From assembly GCF_014202755.1 (NCBI RefSeq), contig NZ_JACHHK010000002.1, positions 186,001-250,000 of the forward strand: 64,000 nucleotides of DNA, given 5' to 3'. This document shows positions 38,911-46,988 of this stretch, in pieces. The position numbers and the translations under genes were made by a program. The stretch is from Catenisphaera adipataccumulans. Lineage in GTDB: Bacteria; Bacillota_I; Bacilli_A; Erysipelotrichales; Erysipelotrichaceae. How positions within the stretch are numbered: the stretch's first letter is position 1; every line of letters starts with the position of its first letter. The notes beneath the pieces are model-generated. The model ran no database searches, was not told the origin of the DNA, and saw nothing but the letters and a program-made list of their open reading frames with translations.

Positions 38911-39127
38911 ATTTATAAAGACAGTGCATCGGCAGCAGATACATGTAGCTGTGATCATCCGAACCTGATCCTTGATCAGTTCCTGCTGCTGCAGCCTTTT
39001 TCTCGCTGATTGCAGATATTGAAAAATTTATATGAATTTTAACCAAACAGTTCCAACAGTTTTATATAATAAAAAGGGAAAGAGACATGGAACGGAGATG
39101 ATCCGCAGTCTCTGAAAGGAATGGGCT
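38911..39127. other. Non-coding start of module C
   Basis: No clear gene. AT-rich with TATATAATAAAAAG just before the small membrane-protein gene, which could supply a -10 element. Confidence 0.35.
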
Positions 39128-39403
39128 ATGTTATATTACAAGACATTGAAGCTACAGCTTTGCGATGCACTTGAGAAAGACTGCCGGAAGAGCAGGAAAT
39201 CTATGCTGCTTGCAGCTGCAGCAGTTTTTATACTGTGCATGATAAATGCCAGCCACTCAGAGGAGTTTTTCATCACCCTGAAAGGCGCCTTCGTTTTGGT
39301 CGGTATTTTTGCTTTCCTGCTATTTGTTGTATCAGCAATGCTGAAGATGCAGTTTAAAAGATGTGTTCATAAGGCATATCTGGAACATGAAGACAGTTTA
39401 TGA
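39128..39403 (+). CDS. Small two-segment membrane protein, unknown
   Basis: A 91-residue protein. It has a charged N-terminus (MLYYKTLKLQLCDALEKDCR), two hydrophobic segments (MLLAAAAVFILCMI and AFVLVGIFAFLLFVVSAML) and a short polar tail. I do not recognise a family. GAAAGGAATGGGCT precedes the ATG. It is followed after 9 bp by another small exported protein, so the two are probably co-transcribed. Confidence 0.6.
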   Translation: MLYYKTLKLQLCDALEKDCRKSRKSMLLAAAAVFILCMINASHSEEFFITLKGAFVLVGIFAFLLFVVSAMLKMQFKRCVHKAYLEHEDSL

Positions 39404-39412
39404 TATCGTGCT

Positions 39413-39850
39413 ATGAAAAAGTTACTGATAAGAGGAGCATGTATAGCCTTTATAGTTGTTGTTGTATTTGTATGTGTTGCTTTCTGGCTGGACAATAGAG
39501 CTGGACAGGTGGATGAAGCAGTCGTTGAATACGGCCAGTCTCAGCTGTATTCCAAGAAAGACATGAATGCAGCAGCGGATATATTGAAAGAGAAATTCAA
39601 AGAATTCAACGGCTGTGAGCTGCATAAAATTTACTATACATCAGATGAACGCAGTGAAAATGAACGGAAAGAGCTAAATGAACAAGGGAATTCATACACA
39701 CAGTGCATGATTTTCAGAACATCTTTTCATTCGCCGAAGTTTTCCACCAATGGAGGCTGGGACAAGGATACGGAATATACCGACTGGCAATGGGTTTTTG
39801 CCAAAGATGACAGCGGAAACTGGCAGCTGATTTCCTATGGTCACCCTTGA
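39413..39850 (+). CDS. Exported DUF4829-like protein
   Basis: A 145-residue protein with one N-terminal hydrophobic segment (IAFIVVVVFVCVAFWL), then a soluble domain. The middle LYSKKDMNAAADILKEKF, then FNGCELHKIYY, and the end TDWQWVFAKDDSGNWQLISY match the DUF4829 pattern seen in many gut Firmicutes; function is unknown. The single hydrophobic helix could be an anchor or a signal peptide. Confidence 0.65.
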   Translation: MKKLLIRGACIAFIVVVVFVCVAFWLDNRAGQVDEAVVEYGQSQLYSKKDMNAAADILKEKFKEFNGCELHKIYYTSDERSENERKELNEQGNSYTQCMIFRTSFHSPKFSTNGGWDKDTEYTDWQWVFAKDDSGNWQLISYGHP

Positions 39851-39998
39851 TGAAAGTATAGGCGGCAGTCTGCATCAAGGCTGGATCAAATGGTAAAAAG
39901 TTTGAGAAACAGGACGTTCAGAAATGGACTGTATGCCAGTGATGAGAAAATGAGATAGGGAATTGCTGAGAGTTCAGTAATTCGGATTGGAGCACATT

Positions 39999-40911
39999 AT
40001 GAACATGAGTTCATCTGAGAAAATACGTATGATCGAGGAATATGTGGCGGCCCGCTTGCGGAGCTCGGTTTTTCGATAAGCAGGAAGAACAGCCTTGATA
40101 TCTATTTTTCACGTACTGTTGACGGCGTGCGTCAGGATATCCAGGTTGTGATCCACCGCTATGCGGATAAAGTATGTGCCCGATACGGAACTTCCAGGAG
40201 AATTGATCTCACCATGCAGAAGAAACGAGTCAGGGAGTTCATGGCACGTGAATGTTCTTGGCATCGCTCCGAGGATATGGAGTGGATTTCCTTTGACGGG
40301 GATGAAGGCTTTCCTGAGTCCCTGGACAAACTTGTCTTTGTGATCAAAGGAATCGGACTCGGAATACTTGATGAGATGATGACCGTACCTGTAAAGACCG
40401 CTGAATTAAATGAGGATAAATCGGCAGCAGTTCCGGGAAATAATTCAAATGTGGAGGCTAAGCCTAAACGGCGGCCCATTCCCGCAAAAAGTCATGTATC
40501 GGTTTCAGCCGGGATGAACGGACCGCGCTCATGCTCGCAACAGCTGGACAGACACTCATTGCCCACGGTTTCAAGTTCGATGAATGGGACGATTTTTCGG
40601 ACTGGTGGTCCAGCCGTACGGTTGAGATCTGTTCTGATAACGCTCCGACATGCACGGCAAAGCAAACGATGAGAATTGTCGAAACTCCTGGTGACGGTCT
40701 TCTGGGGATAAGGATGATTTCGAATGTGCCGCCAACAGAGGACGCCTTAAAGACTCTGGCACTGAGAAGTTCTGTTATAGAAGCAGCAAAGCGGGATCAC
40801 CCCGAATCTTTGAACGGATACTGTTTCAGATACGAGGATGACACATCATATAGGGAGGCACTTGAAAAGATAGCGGATGTGCTTGTGAAGCATGCCCTTG
40901 CCGATGCTTGA
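39999..40911 (+). pseudogene. Unrecognised protein gene with two frameshifts
   Basis: ATG 39999 starts MNMSSSEKIRMIEEYVAARL and soon stops. The frame from about 40055 continues naturally (LAELGFSISRKNSLDIYFSR, then the long stretch with ECSWHRSEDMEWISFDGDEG). Near 40490 a second shift moves to the frame ending at 40911 (TALMLATAGQTLIAHGFKFD, DTSYREALEKIADVLVKHAL). Together it would be about 300 residues. I recognise no family. Base use is more GC-rich than the neighbouring island genes, suggesting a separate origin. Confidence 0.5.
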
Positions 40912-40955
40912 TGCTGAGTGCGGAAAGAAAGAAGTGCAGTAAATAGATCCAGTCA

Positions 40956-41058
40956 GTGGGTATGTTTTAGATACACCCGTTTTGAAATATAAAAATCCGA
41001 ATCCTTGCAAGTCTTGTTTATTAGACTAGTGGGGATTTTTTCGTGTTCGTCGAGTACA
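40956..41058 (+). repeat. att-like copy 4, degenerate
   Basis: Decayed arm repeats GTGGGTATG (40956) and TTAGATACA (40967) keep the 11-bp spacing. A decayed guaA-type hairpin CCTTGCAAGTCT ... AGACTAGTGGGGATTTTTT follows, then TCGAGTACA at 41050. It separates modules C and D. Confidence 0.5.
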
Positions 41059-41133
41059 AAGAAAAATTGTCAGAGCGACAAAAATGTAATAGTGTTCTTG
41101 AGCTGTTTCTTTTTTTAACGATCTTGTAGTTAG

Positions 41134-41184
41134 TTGACAGGGAAGCAGGAATAAATTAAAATAAATATATCAAATTGATATATT
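41134..41184 (+). promoter_or_regulatory. Promoter and PadR-type operator of the ferredoxin-flavodoxin operon
   Basis: TTGACA (41134-41139), a 17-bp spacer and TAAAAT (41157-41162), directly followed by the palindrome AATATATCAA-A-TTGATATATT at 41164-41184. The dyad covers the start site, and the PadR gene is third in the operon, so autorepression is likely. Confidence 0.78.
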
Positions 41185-41199
41185 AAACGAGGTGGATCG

Positions 41200-41934
41200 A
41201 TGATGAGATTTCGTAGAACGGTAATTTTTATTTCATTCCTGCTTTTCCCAATAACGATTTGGTATTTCTCGCCCTATTTGATCATTCAGGCCATGTTTCA
41301 GCATATCTTGAATGGAAGTTTCTTTGTCTTTATGGCAATGTTGGTGATTTCGATATTCGCGGGACGTGCCTGGTGCGGATATTTCTGTCCGGCCGGCGGT
41401 CTGCAGGAATGCTGTATGAGAATCAATGATAAACCGGCAAAGCAAGGTAAGAGAAACATCATTAAATATGTCCTATGGTGCATTTGGATGATCGGGATCA
41501 TTGTTACGTATATTTTAGGAAAAAACGATGTGACCATTGATTTCTTTTATATGACCGATCACGGTATTTCTGTTACAGAAATTTATAACTACATTATCTA
41601 CTATGGAGTTTTGTTTCTTTTTGTCGTTCCGGCCCTTGTTCATGGAAAGCGGGCTGCCTGCCACTATTTCTGCTGGATGGCACCTTTTATGGTGATCGGG
41701 AGCACGATCGGAAGACTTTTGCACATCCCGCAGCTTCACATAGAAGCAAGACAGGAGGACTGCATTTCATGCAAGAGGTGCAATAAGTCCTGCCCGATGG
41801 GACTGGATGTCGAGCAGCTGGTCAGACAGAACAAAAACAGTTCCTGTACGGAATGTATCCAATGCGGAGAATGCATTCATGCATGTCCAAAACACGTACT
41901 GCACTATAAAATGATGTGGAGGAACAAAAAATGA
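41200..41934 (+). CDS. NapH-like membrane 4Fe-4S ferredoxin protein
   Basis: A 244-residue protein with about four hydrophobic segments. Two membrane-face Cys motifs (CGYFCPAGGLQECC and CHYFCW) are followed by two C-terminal [4Fe-4S] clusters (CISCKRCNKSCP and CTECIQCGECIHACP). The layout matches NapH/RnfB-like quinol-side electron carriers. The linked flavodoxin gene suggests electron flow between quinones and flavodoxin. GAGGTGG precedes the start (41200 or 41203). Its stop overlaps the flavodoxin start. Confidence 0.85.
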   Translation: MMRFRRTVIFISFLLFPITIWYFSPYLIIQAMFQHILNGSFFVFMAMLVISIFAGRAWCGYFCPAGGLQECCMRINDKPAKQGKRNIIKYVLWCIWMIGIIVTYILGKNDVTIDFFYMTDHGISVTEIYNYIIYYGVLFLFVVPALVHGKRAACHYFCWMAPFMVIGSTIGRLLHIPQLHIEARQEDCISCKRCNKSCPMGLDVEQLVRQNKNSSCTECIQCGECIHACPKHVLHYKMMWRNKK

Positions 41935-42416
41935 AAAGAGCAGTGATATATTATTCCTTATCCGGTAATACCGAAAAATATGCGAAAGATCTTGCACACG
42001 AAATTGGTGCGGATCTCATCAAGATCAAGATGAAAAATCCTTTGCCCAATGTCAAATGGAAGCAATTCCTGATCGGCGGAAGACAAGCAATTTTTCATGA
42101 GAAACCGGAAATCGAACACCTCTCCCAAAATATGGATCAGTATGACGAGATCATTATTGGGACACCGATATGGGCAGGTCAGGCAGCATCTCCGATCAAT
42201 ACCGTTTTGGAACGGAAAGAAATTGCCGAAAAAGCAACAGCCGTATTTACATTGAGCGGCAGCGGCAATAATACCAAGTGCGCGGCAAGACTTCGGAAGG
42301 AATTACCAAACCTAAAAACGGTCAGCTCTTTCGTAGATATGAACAATGAAACGGCGAAAGAAAACCCTGAGAAATTGAGAGAACTGGTGAAGGAGATTCA
42401 AAATGGGGAAAAGTAG
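41931..42416 (+). CDS. Flavodoxin-family protein
   Basis: A 161-residue flavodoxin with the FMN phosphate loop YSLSGNTEKYAK, the YDEIIIGTPIWAGQAASP strand-turn and FTLSGSGNNT. TGGAGG lies 9 bases before ATG 41931. It is coupled to the NapH-like protein in front and overlaps the PadR gene behind by 14 bp. Probably an electron carrier for the membrane ferredoxin protein. Confidence 0.87.
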   Translation: MKRAVIYYSLSGNTEKYAKDLAHEIGADLIKIKMKNPLPNVKWKQFLIGGRQAIFHEKPEIEHLSQNMDQYDEIIIGTPIWAGQAASPINTVLERKEIAEKATAVFTLSGSGNNTKCAARLRKELPNLKTVSSFVDMNNETAKENPEKLRELVKEIQNGEK

Positions 42417-42963
42417 AAAAATAGATATGGTCATCCTGGGGCTGTTGGAGCATGAAGATCTTTCTGGGTATGACATCAAAAAGCGGATCGATAACGGCAT
42501 CAGCTTTTTCTGGAAAGGAAGTTTTGGAAGCATTTATCCTTCATTGAATGCGATGGAAAAAGCAGGGCTGATCATCAAAGCAGGTGATCAGGAAAATGTG
42601 AATAAACGGGCGAAATACCTGTATTCGATCACGGAACGCGGGAAGAAACACCTGATCGCATGGCTGGAGGATTCGAAAGCAACGAATGACCTGAAATATG
42701 AGACGCTGTTAAAATTGTTTTTTGGCGGAGCAGTCGGTCCGGAAACCACCATTAAGACCATAGAGCAGTTTGAGCAGGATATCTCGTCTGAATTACAGAT
42801 ATTGAAGCATTATCAAAAGAACTTATCCAAGAGTTTAAAGCAGTCGGACGATCATCTTTATTTCTATCTCACGGTAACATTTGGCGTAGAAACCTATGAG
42901 GGCTATCTGCGCTGGTGCAAAAAGGCAAAACAAATGTTCAGAAAAGAAACGGCACCGCATTGA
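42403..42963 (+). CDS. PadR-family transcriptional regulator (long form)
   Basis: A 186-residue protein. The N-terminal PadR winged helix (MVILGLLEHEDLSGYDIKKR, GSFGSIYPSLNAMEKAGLI) is followed by the C-terminal Vir_act_alpha_C helical dimerisation domain (LLKLFFGGAVGPETT, FEQDISSELQILKHY). It is last in the operon, and the palindrome at 41164 is its probable operator. PadR proteins usually respond to small aromatic or cationic molecules. Confidence 0.88.
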   Translation: MGKSRKIDMVILGLLEHEDLSGYDIKKRIDNGISFFWKGSFGSIYPSLNAMEKAGLIIKAGDQENVNKRAKYLYSITERGKKHLIAWLEDSKATNDLKYETLLKLFFGGAVGPETTIKTIEQFEQDISSELQILKHYQKNLSKSLKQSDDHLYFYLTVTFGVETYEGYLRWCKKAKQMFRKETAPH

Positions 42964-42977
42964 TGCGGATTCTCAAA

Positions 42978-43009
42978 AGTCTCATGACCATTGTGTTATG
43001 AGGCTTTTT
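42978..43009 (+). terminator. Intrinsic terminator of the NapH-flavodoxin-PadR operon
   Basis: Stem AGTCTCAT / ATGAGGCT (one G-U pair) followed by TTTTT, 15 bp after the PadR stop. Confidence 0.8.
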
Positions 43010-43059
43010 ATGTCCATGCCCAAAAAACAGTAAGATCCTATCGATAATTTTATCGAAGA

Positions 43060-43089
43060 TTGACATATATATCGAGCTGTGATATATAT
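43060..43089 (+). promoter_or_regulatory. Promoter and operator of the PadR-DUF2812 pair
   Basis: TTGACA at 43060-43065, a 17-bp spacer and TATATA at 43083-43088. The dyad ATATATATC / GATATATAT (43065-43073, 43081-43089) spans the promoter spacer, a natural site for repression by the PadR encoded next. Confidence 0.7.
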
Positions 43090-43165
43090 ACATTGAAGCA
43101 TGATGTATCGTATCTCGATATAAAGAAGACACGTATTCTGGCAAGAAGATCAGGAGGTGAATGCC

Positions 43166-43486
43166 ATGGACAGCCGCATTGAACGAATCTATGTACCCAT
43201 GACGGAATCCGCGTTTTATATCCTGCTGTCACTGCAGGAAGAACGGCACGGATACGGGATCGGACAGCGCGTAAAAGATCTGACAGAAGGGCATCTGACC
43301 ATTGGCCCCGGAACCATGTACGGAACTCTGTCAAAAATGGAAAAAGACGGCTTGATCGAATTCACCCGAGAAAAGGAGAAACGGAAGTATTATAAGATCA
43401 CCCCGCTTGGACAGGAAGTCCTGGACAGAGAAAAGAAAAGGATCCGCTGCTTGTATCAAGTAGTTGAGGAGGATGACAGAAAATGA
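43166..43486 (+). CDS. PadR-family transcriptional regulator (short form)
   Basis: A 106-residue protein consisting almost only of the PadR winged helix (SAFYILLSLQEERHGYGIGQ, IGPGTMYGTLSKMEKDGLIE, KYYKITPLGQEVLD). ATG 43166 has AGGAGG 8 bases upstream; GTG 43157 overlaps that site. It is coupled (4-bp overlap) to the DUF2812 gene, a pairing that recurs widely in Firmicutes, where the PadR represses the operon. Confidence 0.9.
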   Translation: MDSRIERIYVPMTESAFYILLSLQEERHGYGIGQRVKDLTEGHLTIGPGTMYGTLSKMEKDGLIEFTREKEKRKYYKITPLGQEVLDREKKRIRCLYQVVEEDDRK

Positions 43487-44217
43487 CTAAAACATGTTTT
43501 CGATTTTTTACGATCACCGATTATGAAAAGGAAGAACAATGGCTTCATGCCATGTTTCTAAAAGGATGGAAACTAGTCAGTGTCCGTTTTCAATGTATTT
43601 ATACATTTACGCAGACAGAACCGGCAGATATGGCAGTTCGGCTGGAGTACAGCGACATTCCGCTGAAGACCCGCCCAGATTATGAAGTCATGATGAAGGA
43701 TTACGGCTGGGAATGCTTATCTTCCGGTGCGGGCTGGAATTATTTTGCCCGACCGACGGATGCGCAGCCGGTCAACAATGAACTGTTTACAGATGATGTT
43801 TCAAGACTTTCGATGATCCGCAAGATCTTTCAAAAACGGTATTTGGTTTTGTTCCTTGTGCTGATCTTCCTGATCCTTCCCGCCGTCGTTACCACGGGTT
43901 TTGAAAAGGGAATGAATGCGCTGTTCATTGGCTGGATCGTTCTGGCAGGGATCTATATCTTTGCCTTGGCATACTGCGGGATCGGCTTTCAGAAGCTGCT
44001 GAAAAAGTATGATCTGAAAATGGATATGACACCATCGGTTCGCGGTCTGATGGTTTGTGCTCTGGCTGCCGTGGTGAGCATCCTTTTCCTTATCGCTGCT
44101 TATCTTGTCGGCGGCGCATTCCGTGATTTCTGGCTGGCGGCACTGCCCTGGGTCCTCTGCGGGATCGGACTGCTCGCTTTGATGATATATACGACGACAG
44201 GAAACATCGATGCATGA
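43483..44217 (+). CDS. DUF2812-domain membrane protein
   Basis: A 244-residue protein. The N-terminal soluble DUF2812 domain (FFTITDYEKEEQWLHAMFLK, GWKLVSVRF, MMKDYGWECLSSGAGWNYF) is followed by four hydrophobic segments (YLVLFLVLIFLILPAVV, ALFIGWIVLAGIYIFALAYC, LMVCALAAVVSILFLIAAYL, ALPWVLCGIGLLALMIY). Its function is unknown, but it typically accompanies a short PadR and may act in envelope stress or antimicrobial sensing. Confidence 0.85.
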   Translation: MTKTCFRFFTITDYEKEEQWLHAMFLKGWKLVSVRFQCIYTFTQTEPADMAVRLEYSDIPLKTRPDYEVMMKDYGWECLSSGAGWNYFARPTDAQPVNNELFTDDVSRLSMIRKIFQKRYLVLFLVLIFLILPAVVTTGFEKGMNALFIGWIVLAGIYIFALAYCGIGFQKLLKKYDLKMDMTPSVRGLMVCALAAVVSILFLIAAYLVGGAFRDFWLAALPWVLCGIGLLALMIYTTTGNIDA

Positions 44218-44554
44218 CATACAGCGTCTTAAACAATGCGATAACTTTGACCTTCAAAAAATAATTATCTATAGGAAGAGAACTGACTTCAAAGCATCAA
44301 ACACGAAAAGCGATTGAAAAAATATGCACTGTCATGATATTGAATGTCTTTTACCAAATGCAGGGGAAATATCTTTGGAAAGAGATTTCCTGGGTCATCG
44401 CTGAGAGATGTCGTGCTGCGCTGTTCAATGCGGCTTTCTGTCTGAATAAAGGGATTTTTCTTTGATCATTAATTTTTCCGCGGCCTTAAAATGGAAACGG
44501 CAGAATCTATTTATCGCGATATCCACGAAGAAAAGGAGAAAAATGTATCAAAAT

Positions 44555-44625
44555 AATGCGATCTAAGAACAGAAACCAAGCAGTTTCATGGTCTTCACTG
44601 GATTCGAAGTTGAATTCGGATAATA
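44555..44625 (+). repeat. att-like copy 5, partial
   Basis: CCAAGCAGTTTCATG, then TGGATTCGAAGTTGAA and TTCGGATAATAA align with the pre-core segment of copies 2 and 3. No TTGGGTACA arm and no guaA-type hairpin accompany it. It marks the right end of module D. Confidence 0.5.
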
Positions 44626-44685
44626 ATACAAACCCCTTAAGTGAAGGGATCCTAAAAGTTAAATAAAACAATTGATGTGAATTCT

Positions 44686-44726
44686 AAGGTTTGATTTCTT
44701 GCAGCGCAAGGTATCAGACCTTTTTT
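44686..44726 (+). terminator. Intrinsic terminator in the gap
   Basis: Outer stem AAGGTTTGAT / ATCAGACCTT (one G-U pair) and inner stem CTTGC / GCAAG, followed by TTTTTT. It lies beyond att copy 5 and differs from the guaA hairpin. Confidence 0.75.
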
Positions 44727-44915
44727 ATCTGACGGTTTTTTAGTGTATTGTGTGATGGATTTCTCTGTTGCTGGTTTCAGCGTATCCAGATCCTTAGATT
44801 CATATTTATGTCTATAGGACATCTTATTTAGTCATCTAGGCAGATGTCTTACCTGAATTGCAGAAAAAATTATTTTTAATCATTACTGCTTTACATTTAA
44901 CGATAAACGAGTTAA

Positions 44916-44931
44916 TATAATAGCGCGCTAT
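44916..44931 (+). promoter_or_regulatory. MATE-MarR promoter with palindromic site
   Basis: TATAAT at 44916-44921 overlaps the perfect 12-bp palindrome ATAGCGCGCTAT (44920-44931), and a further ATAGCG follows at 44934. This is a plausible operator for the MarR protein encoded behind the transporter. Confidence 0.5.
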
Positions 44932-44986
44932 GATAGCGTGCAATTATAAATATTATGAAATGAGTTGAAAGAAAGGATGTGTAGTT

Positions 44987-46381
44987 TTGAAGAAGGAACA
45001 ATCGTCATTGGATACTTTTGTGTCGGGGTCAGTAAGCTCTGCGGTTCTAAAAAATGTATTGCCTGCAATTGCAGCGATGATTATGGTGCTGATCTATAAT
45101 CTGGCAGATACATTTTTTATTGGTCAGACAAATAATGATTACATGGTTGCAGCAGTCAATCTTGCAACGCCGGTATTTCTTTTGTTTATGTCGCTTGGTA
45201 CGTTGTTTGGAATGGGCGGTACATCATTGATTTCCCGAGCGCTGGGAGCGGGGAAAATGGAGTATGCAAAAAAAGTCTCTTCCTTTTGTATGTGGGCAGG
45301 TATTTTTATCGGAGCTGTCTGCTCTATTCTTTTACTTGTTTTTGCAGAACCATTATCCATTCTGCTTGGAGCAAGTTCAGAAACTCTCGGTTATACGAAG
45401 ACCTATCTGAGCATCGTTTCCCTGAGCGGAATTTTTTCTATCATTTCAAACTGCTATACAAATATTGTTCGTGCTGAGGGAAAATCAACAACAGCTATGA
45501 TGGGAACTTTGATCGGCAATCTTCTGAATGTGATTCTTGATCCGATCATGATTCTTGGATTTAACTGGGGCGTTGCCGGAGCAGCCATTGCAACCGTGAT
45601 CGGCAATTTTGTCGGAGCGCTCTACTACCTGATTTATTTTTGGCGGGGACATTCGATTCTCAGTATCAAATTATCCGATTTCAGTATGAAGGATAAGATC
45701 TGCAGCGGCGTGTTATCCATCGGCATTCCGGCTGCTCTTGGAAATATTTTGATGAGTATTTCACAGATCATTACAAACAGCCGGATGTCTGGATATGGTG
45801 ATATGGCTGTTGCGGCCTACGGTGTTTCTGCGAAGGTCCTGATGATCGTTTCACTGGTCGGTATCGGTATCGGTCAGGGCATACAGCCGCTGCTAGGCTA
45901 TTGCTTTGGTGCCCGCAACAAAGAGAGATTTCAGAAATCTCTCCATTTCTCCATTTTCTTTGCTTTTATTCTTTGTACAGCACTGACGGTTCTCTGTTAT
46001 ATATTTACACCTCAGATCGTAATCGCATTTCTGACGAATGAGAAAGCATTGTCACTTGGTACACAGTTTTCAAGGATCATGCTTACGACTGCCTGGCTTT
46101 TTGGTATATTCTATGTATTGATGAATGCTCTGCAGGCAATCGGAGCAGCCAGCGCGTCACTAATTATCTCATTATGCAGACAAGGATTGATTTATATACC
46201 TTCTGTGTTCATTCTGGAAGCACTGATTGGATTAAACGGCCTTGCATGGGCCCAGCCTGTAGCGGATGTTCTATCACTCGTGTTAGAAGTAATCATTTAC
46301 AAGGTCGTAACGTCAAATTACAGAAAACTGAAGGCCGCGTCCGGAAGTTTAGAAAGGGATTTAAATTATGAAAAACAATAA
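44987..46381 (+). CDS. MATE-family efflux transporter
   Basis: A 464-residue polytopic protein with the two-lobed MATE layout (LPAIAAMIMVLIYNLADTFF, FGMGGTSLISRALGAGK, IGTVIGNF-like repeats, GIGIGQGIQPLLGYCFGARN). It exports drugs or metabolites using sodium or proton gradients. The start is TTG 44987 with AAAGGA about 9 bases before; no in-frame ATG lies near. The end overlaps the MarR gene by 14 bp. Confidence 0.9.
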   Translation: MKKEQSSLDTFVSGSVSSAVLKNVLPAIAAMIMVLIYNLADTFFIGQTNNDYMVAAVNLATPVFLLFMSLGTLFGMGGTSLISRALGAGKMEYAKKVSSFCMWAGIFIGAVCSILLLVFAEPLSILLGASSETLGYTKTYLSIVSLSGIFSIISNCYTNIVRAEGKSTTAMMGTLIGNLLNVILDPIMILGFNWGVAGAAIATVIGNFVGALYYLIYFWRGHSILSIKLSDFSMKDKICSGVLSIGIPAALGNILMSISQIITNSRMSGYGDMAVAAYGVSAKVLMIVSLVGIGIGQGIQPLLGYCFGARNKERFQKSLHFSIFFAFILCTALTVLCYIFTPQIVIAFLTNEKALSLGTQFSRIMLTTAWLFGIFYVLMNALQAIGAASASLIISLCRQGLIYIPSVFILEALIGLNGLAWAQPVADVLSLVLEVIIYKVVTSNYRKLKAASGSLERDLNYEKQ

Positions 46382-46802
46382 AGGAGAATATGTTGATTGT
46401 GGTATGTTAATAAAACAGATTTCAGATCATATACAAAGCCATTCCAATAGGCAATTAAATAAAGTAAACCTTACAGCAACACAGTTTCGATACCTTGAAT
46501 ATATGAAACAAAGCAGTGAACCTGTCTCATTCAAAGATGTTGAAAAACATTTTCAGACCTCGCAGCCTACTGTTTCTGGAATTATGAAACGTATGGCAGA
46601 AAAAAATCTGATCGTGATTGAAGACGCTGACTTTGGACGGGCAAAAAATGCCAGACTGACTGAGAAAGGTCAAGCGCTGGTCGATGATTCTGGGATCGAG
46701 CGCGAAAATGAAGAGAAACTGCTTCTAAGCGCACTGCAGGAAGATGAAAGAGAATTATTTCATGATATGCTTGAGCGAATTAATAAAAAATTGTCAGAGT
46801 AA
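46368..46802 (+). CDS. MarR-family transcriptional regulator
   Basis: A 144-residue protein with a winged helix (EPVSFKDVEKHFQTSQPTVS, GIMKRMAEKNLIVIEDADFG, RAKNARLTEKG). It is coupled to the MATE gene and likely represses it through the palindrome at 44920. It is followed by 186 bp with no clear gene before the ABC transporter pair, which may belong to the same regulon. Confidence 0.9.
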   Translation: MKNNKGEYVDCGMLIKQISDHIQSHSNRQLNKVNLTATQFRYLEYMKQSSEPVSFKDVEKHFQTSQPTVSGIMKRMAEKNLIVIEDADFGRAKNARLTEKGQALVDDSGIERENEEKLLLSALQEDERELFHDMLERINKKLSE

Positions 46803-46988
46803 TTTTTTCATTTTATATTTAACAAAAAATCTATTTGATAAAAAATAGGAAAACACATCTCTGTTATCATGCAGCATCCATGAAAAAAACAAAATATAAA
46901 AATTATTTCACTGGATGTTGATCATTTCTATAATCGTTAAGCAAGCCTGGCAAACACAGTATCAAGATTTAAAAAGGAGAAAAATGAA

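Larger units (their letters stand above)
44218..44986. other. Long non-coding gap holding att copy 5 and the MATE promoter
   Basis: No convincing gene in 769 bp. Contents seen: an att-like remnant at 44555-44625, a strong hairpin terminator at 44686-44726, and a TATAAT plus palindrome at 44916-44931. The first 300 bases are featureless to me. Confidence 0.6.

Noticed and set aside
27010-44726. CRISPR array or integron as explanation for the repeats
   Set aside because: Only five irregularly spaced copies with kilobase modules between them, no cas genes and no integron integrase or attC folds; the arm-core-terminator layout fits tyrosine-integrase att sites instead.
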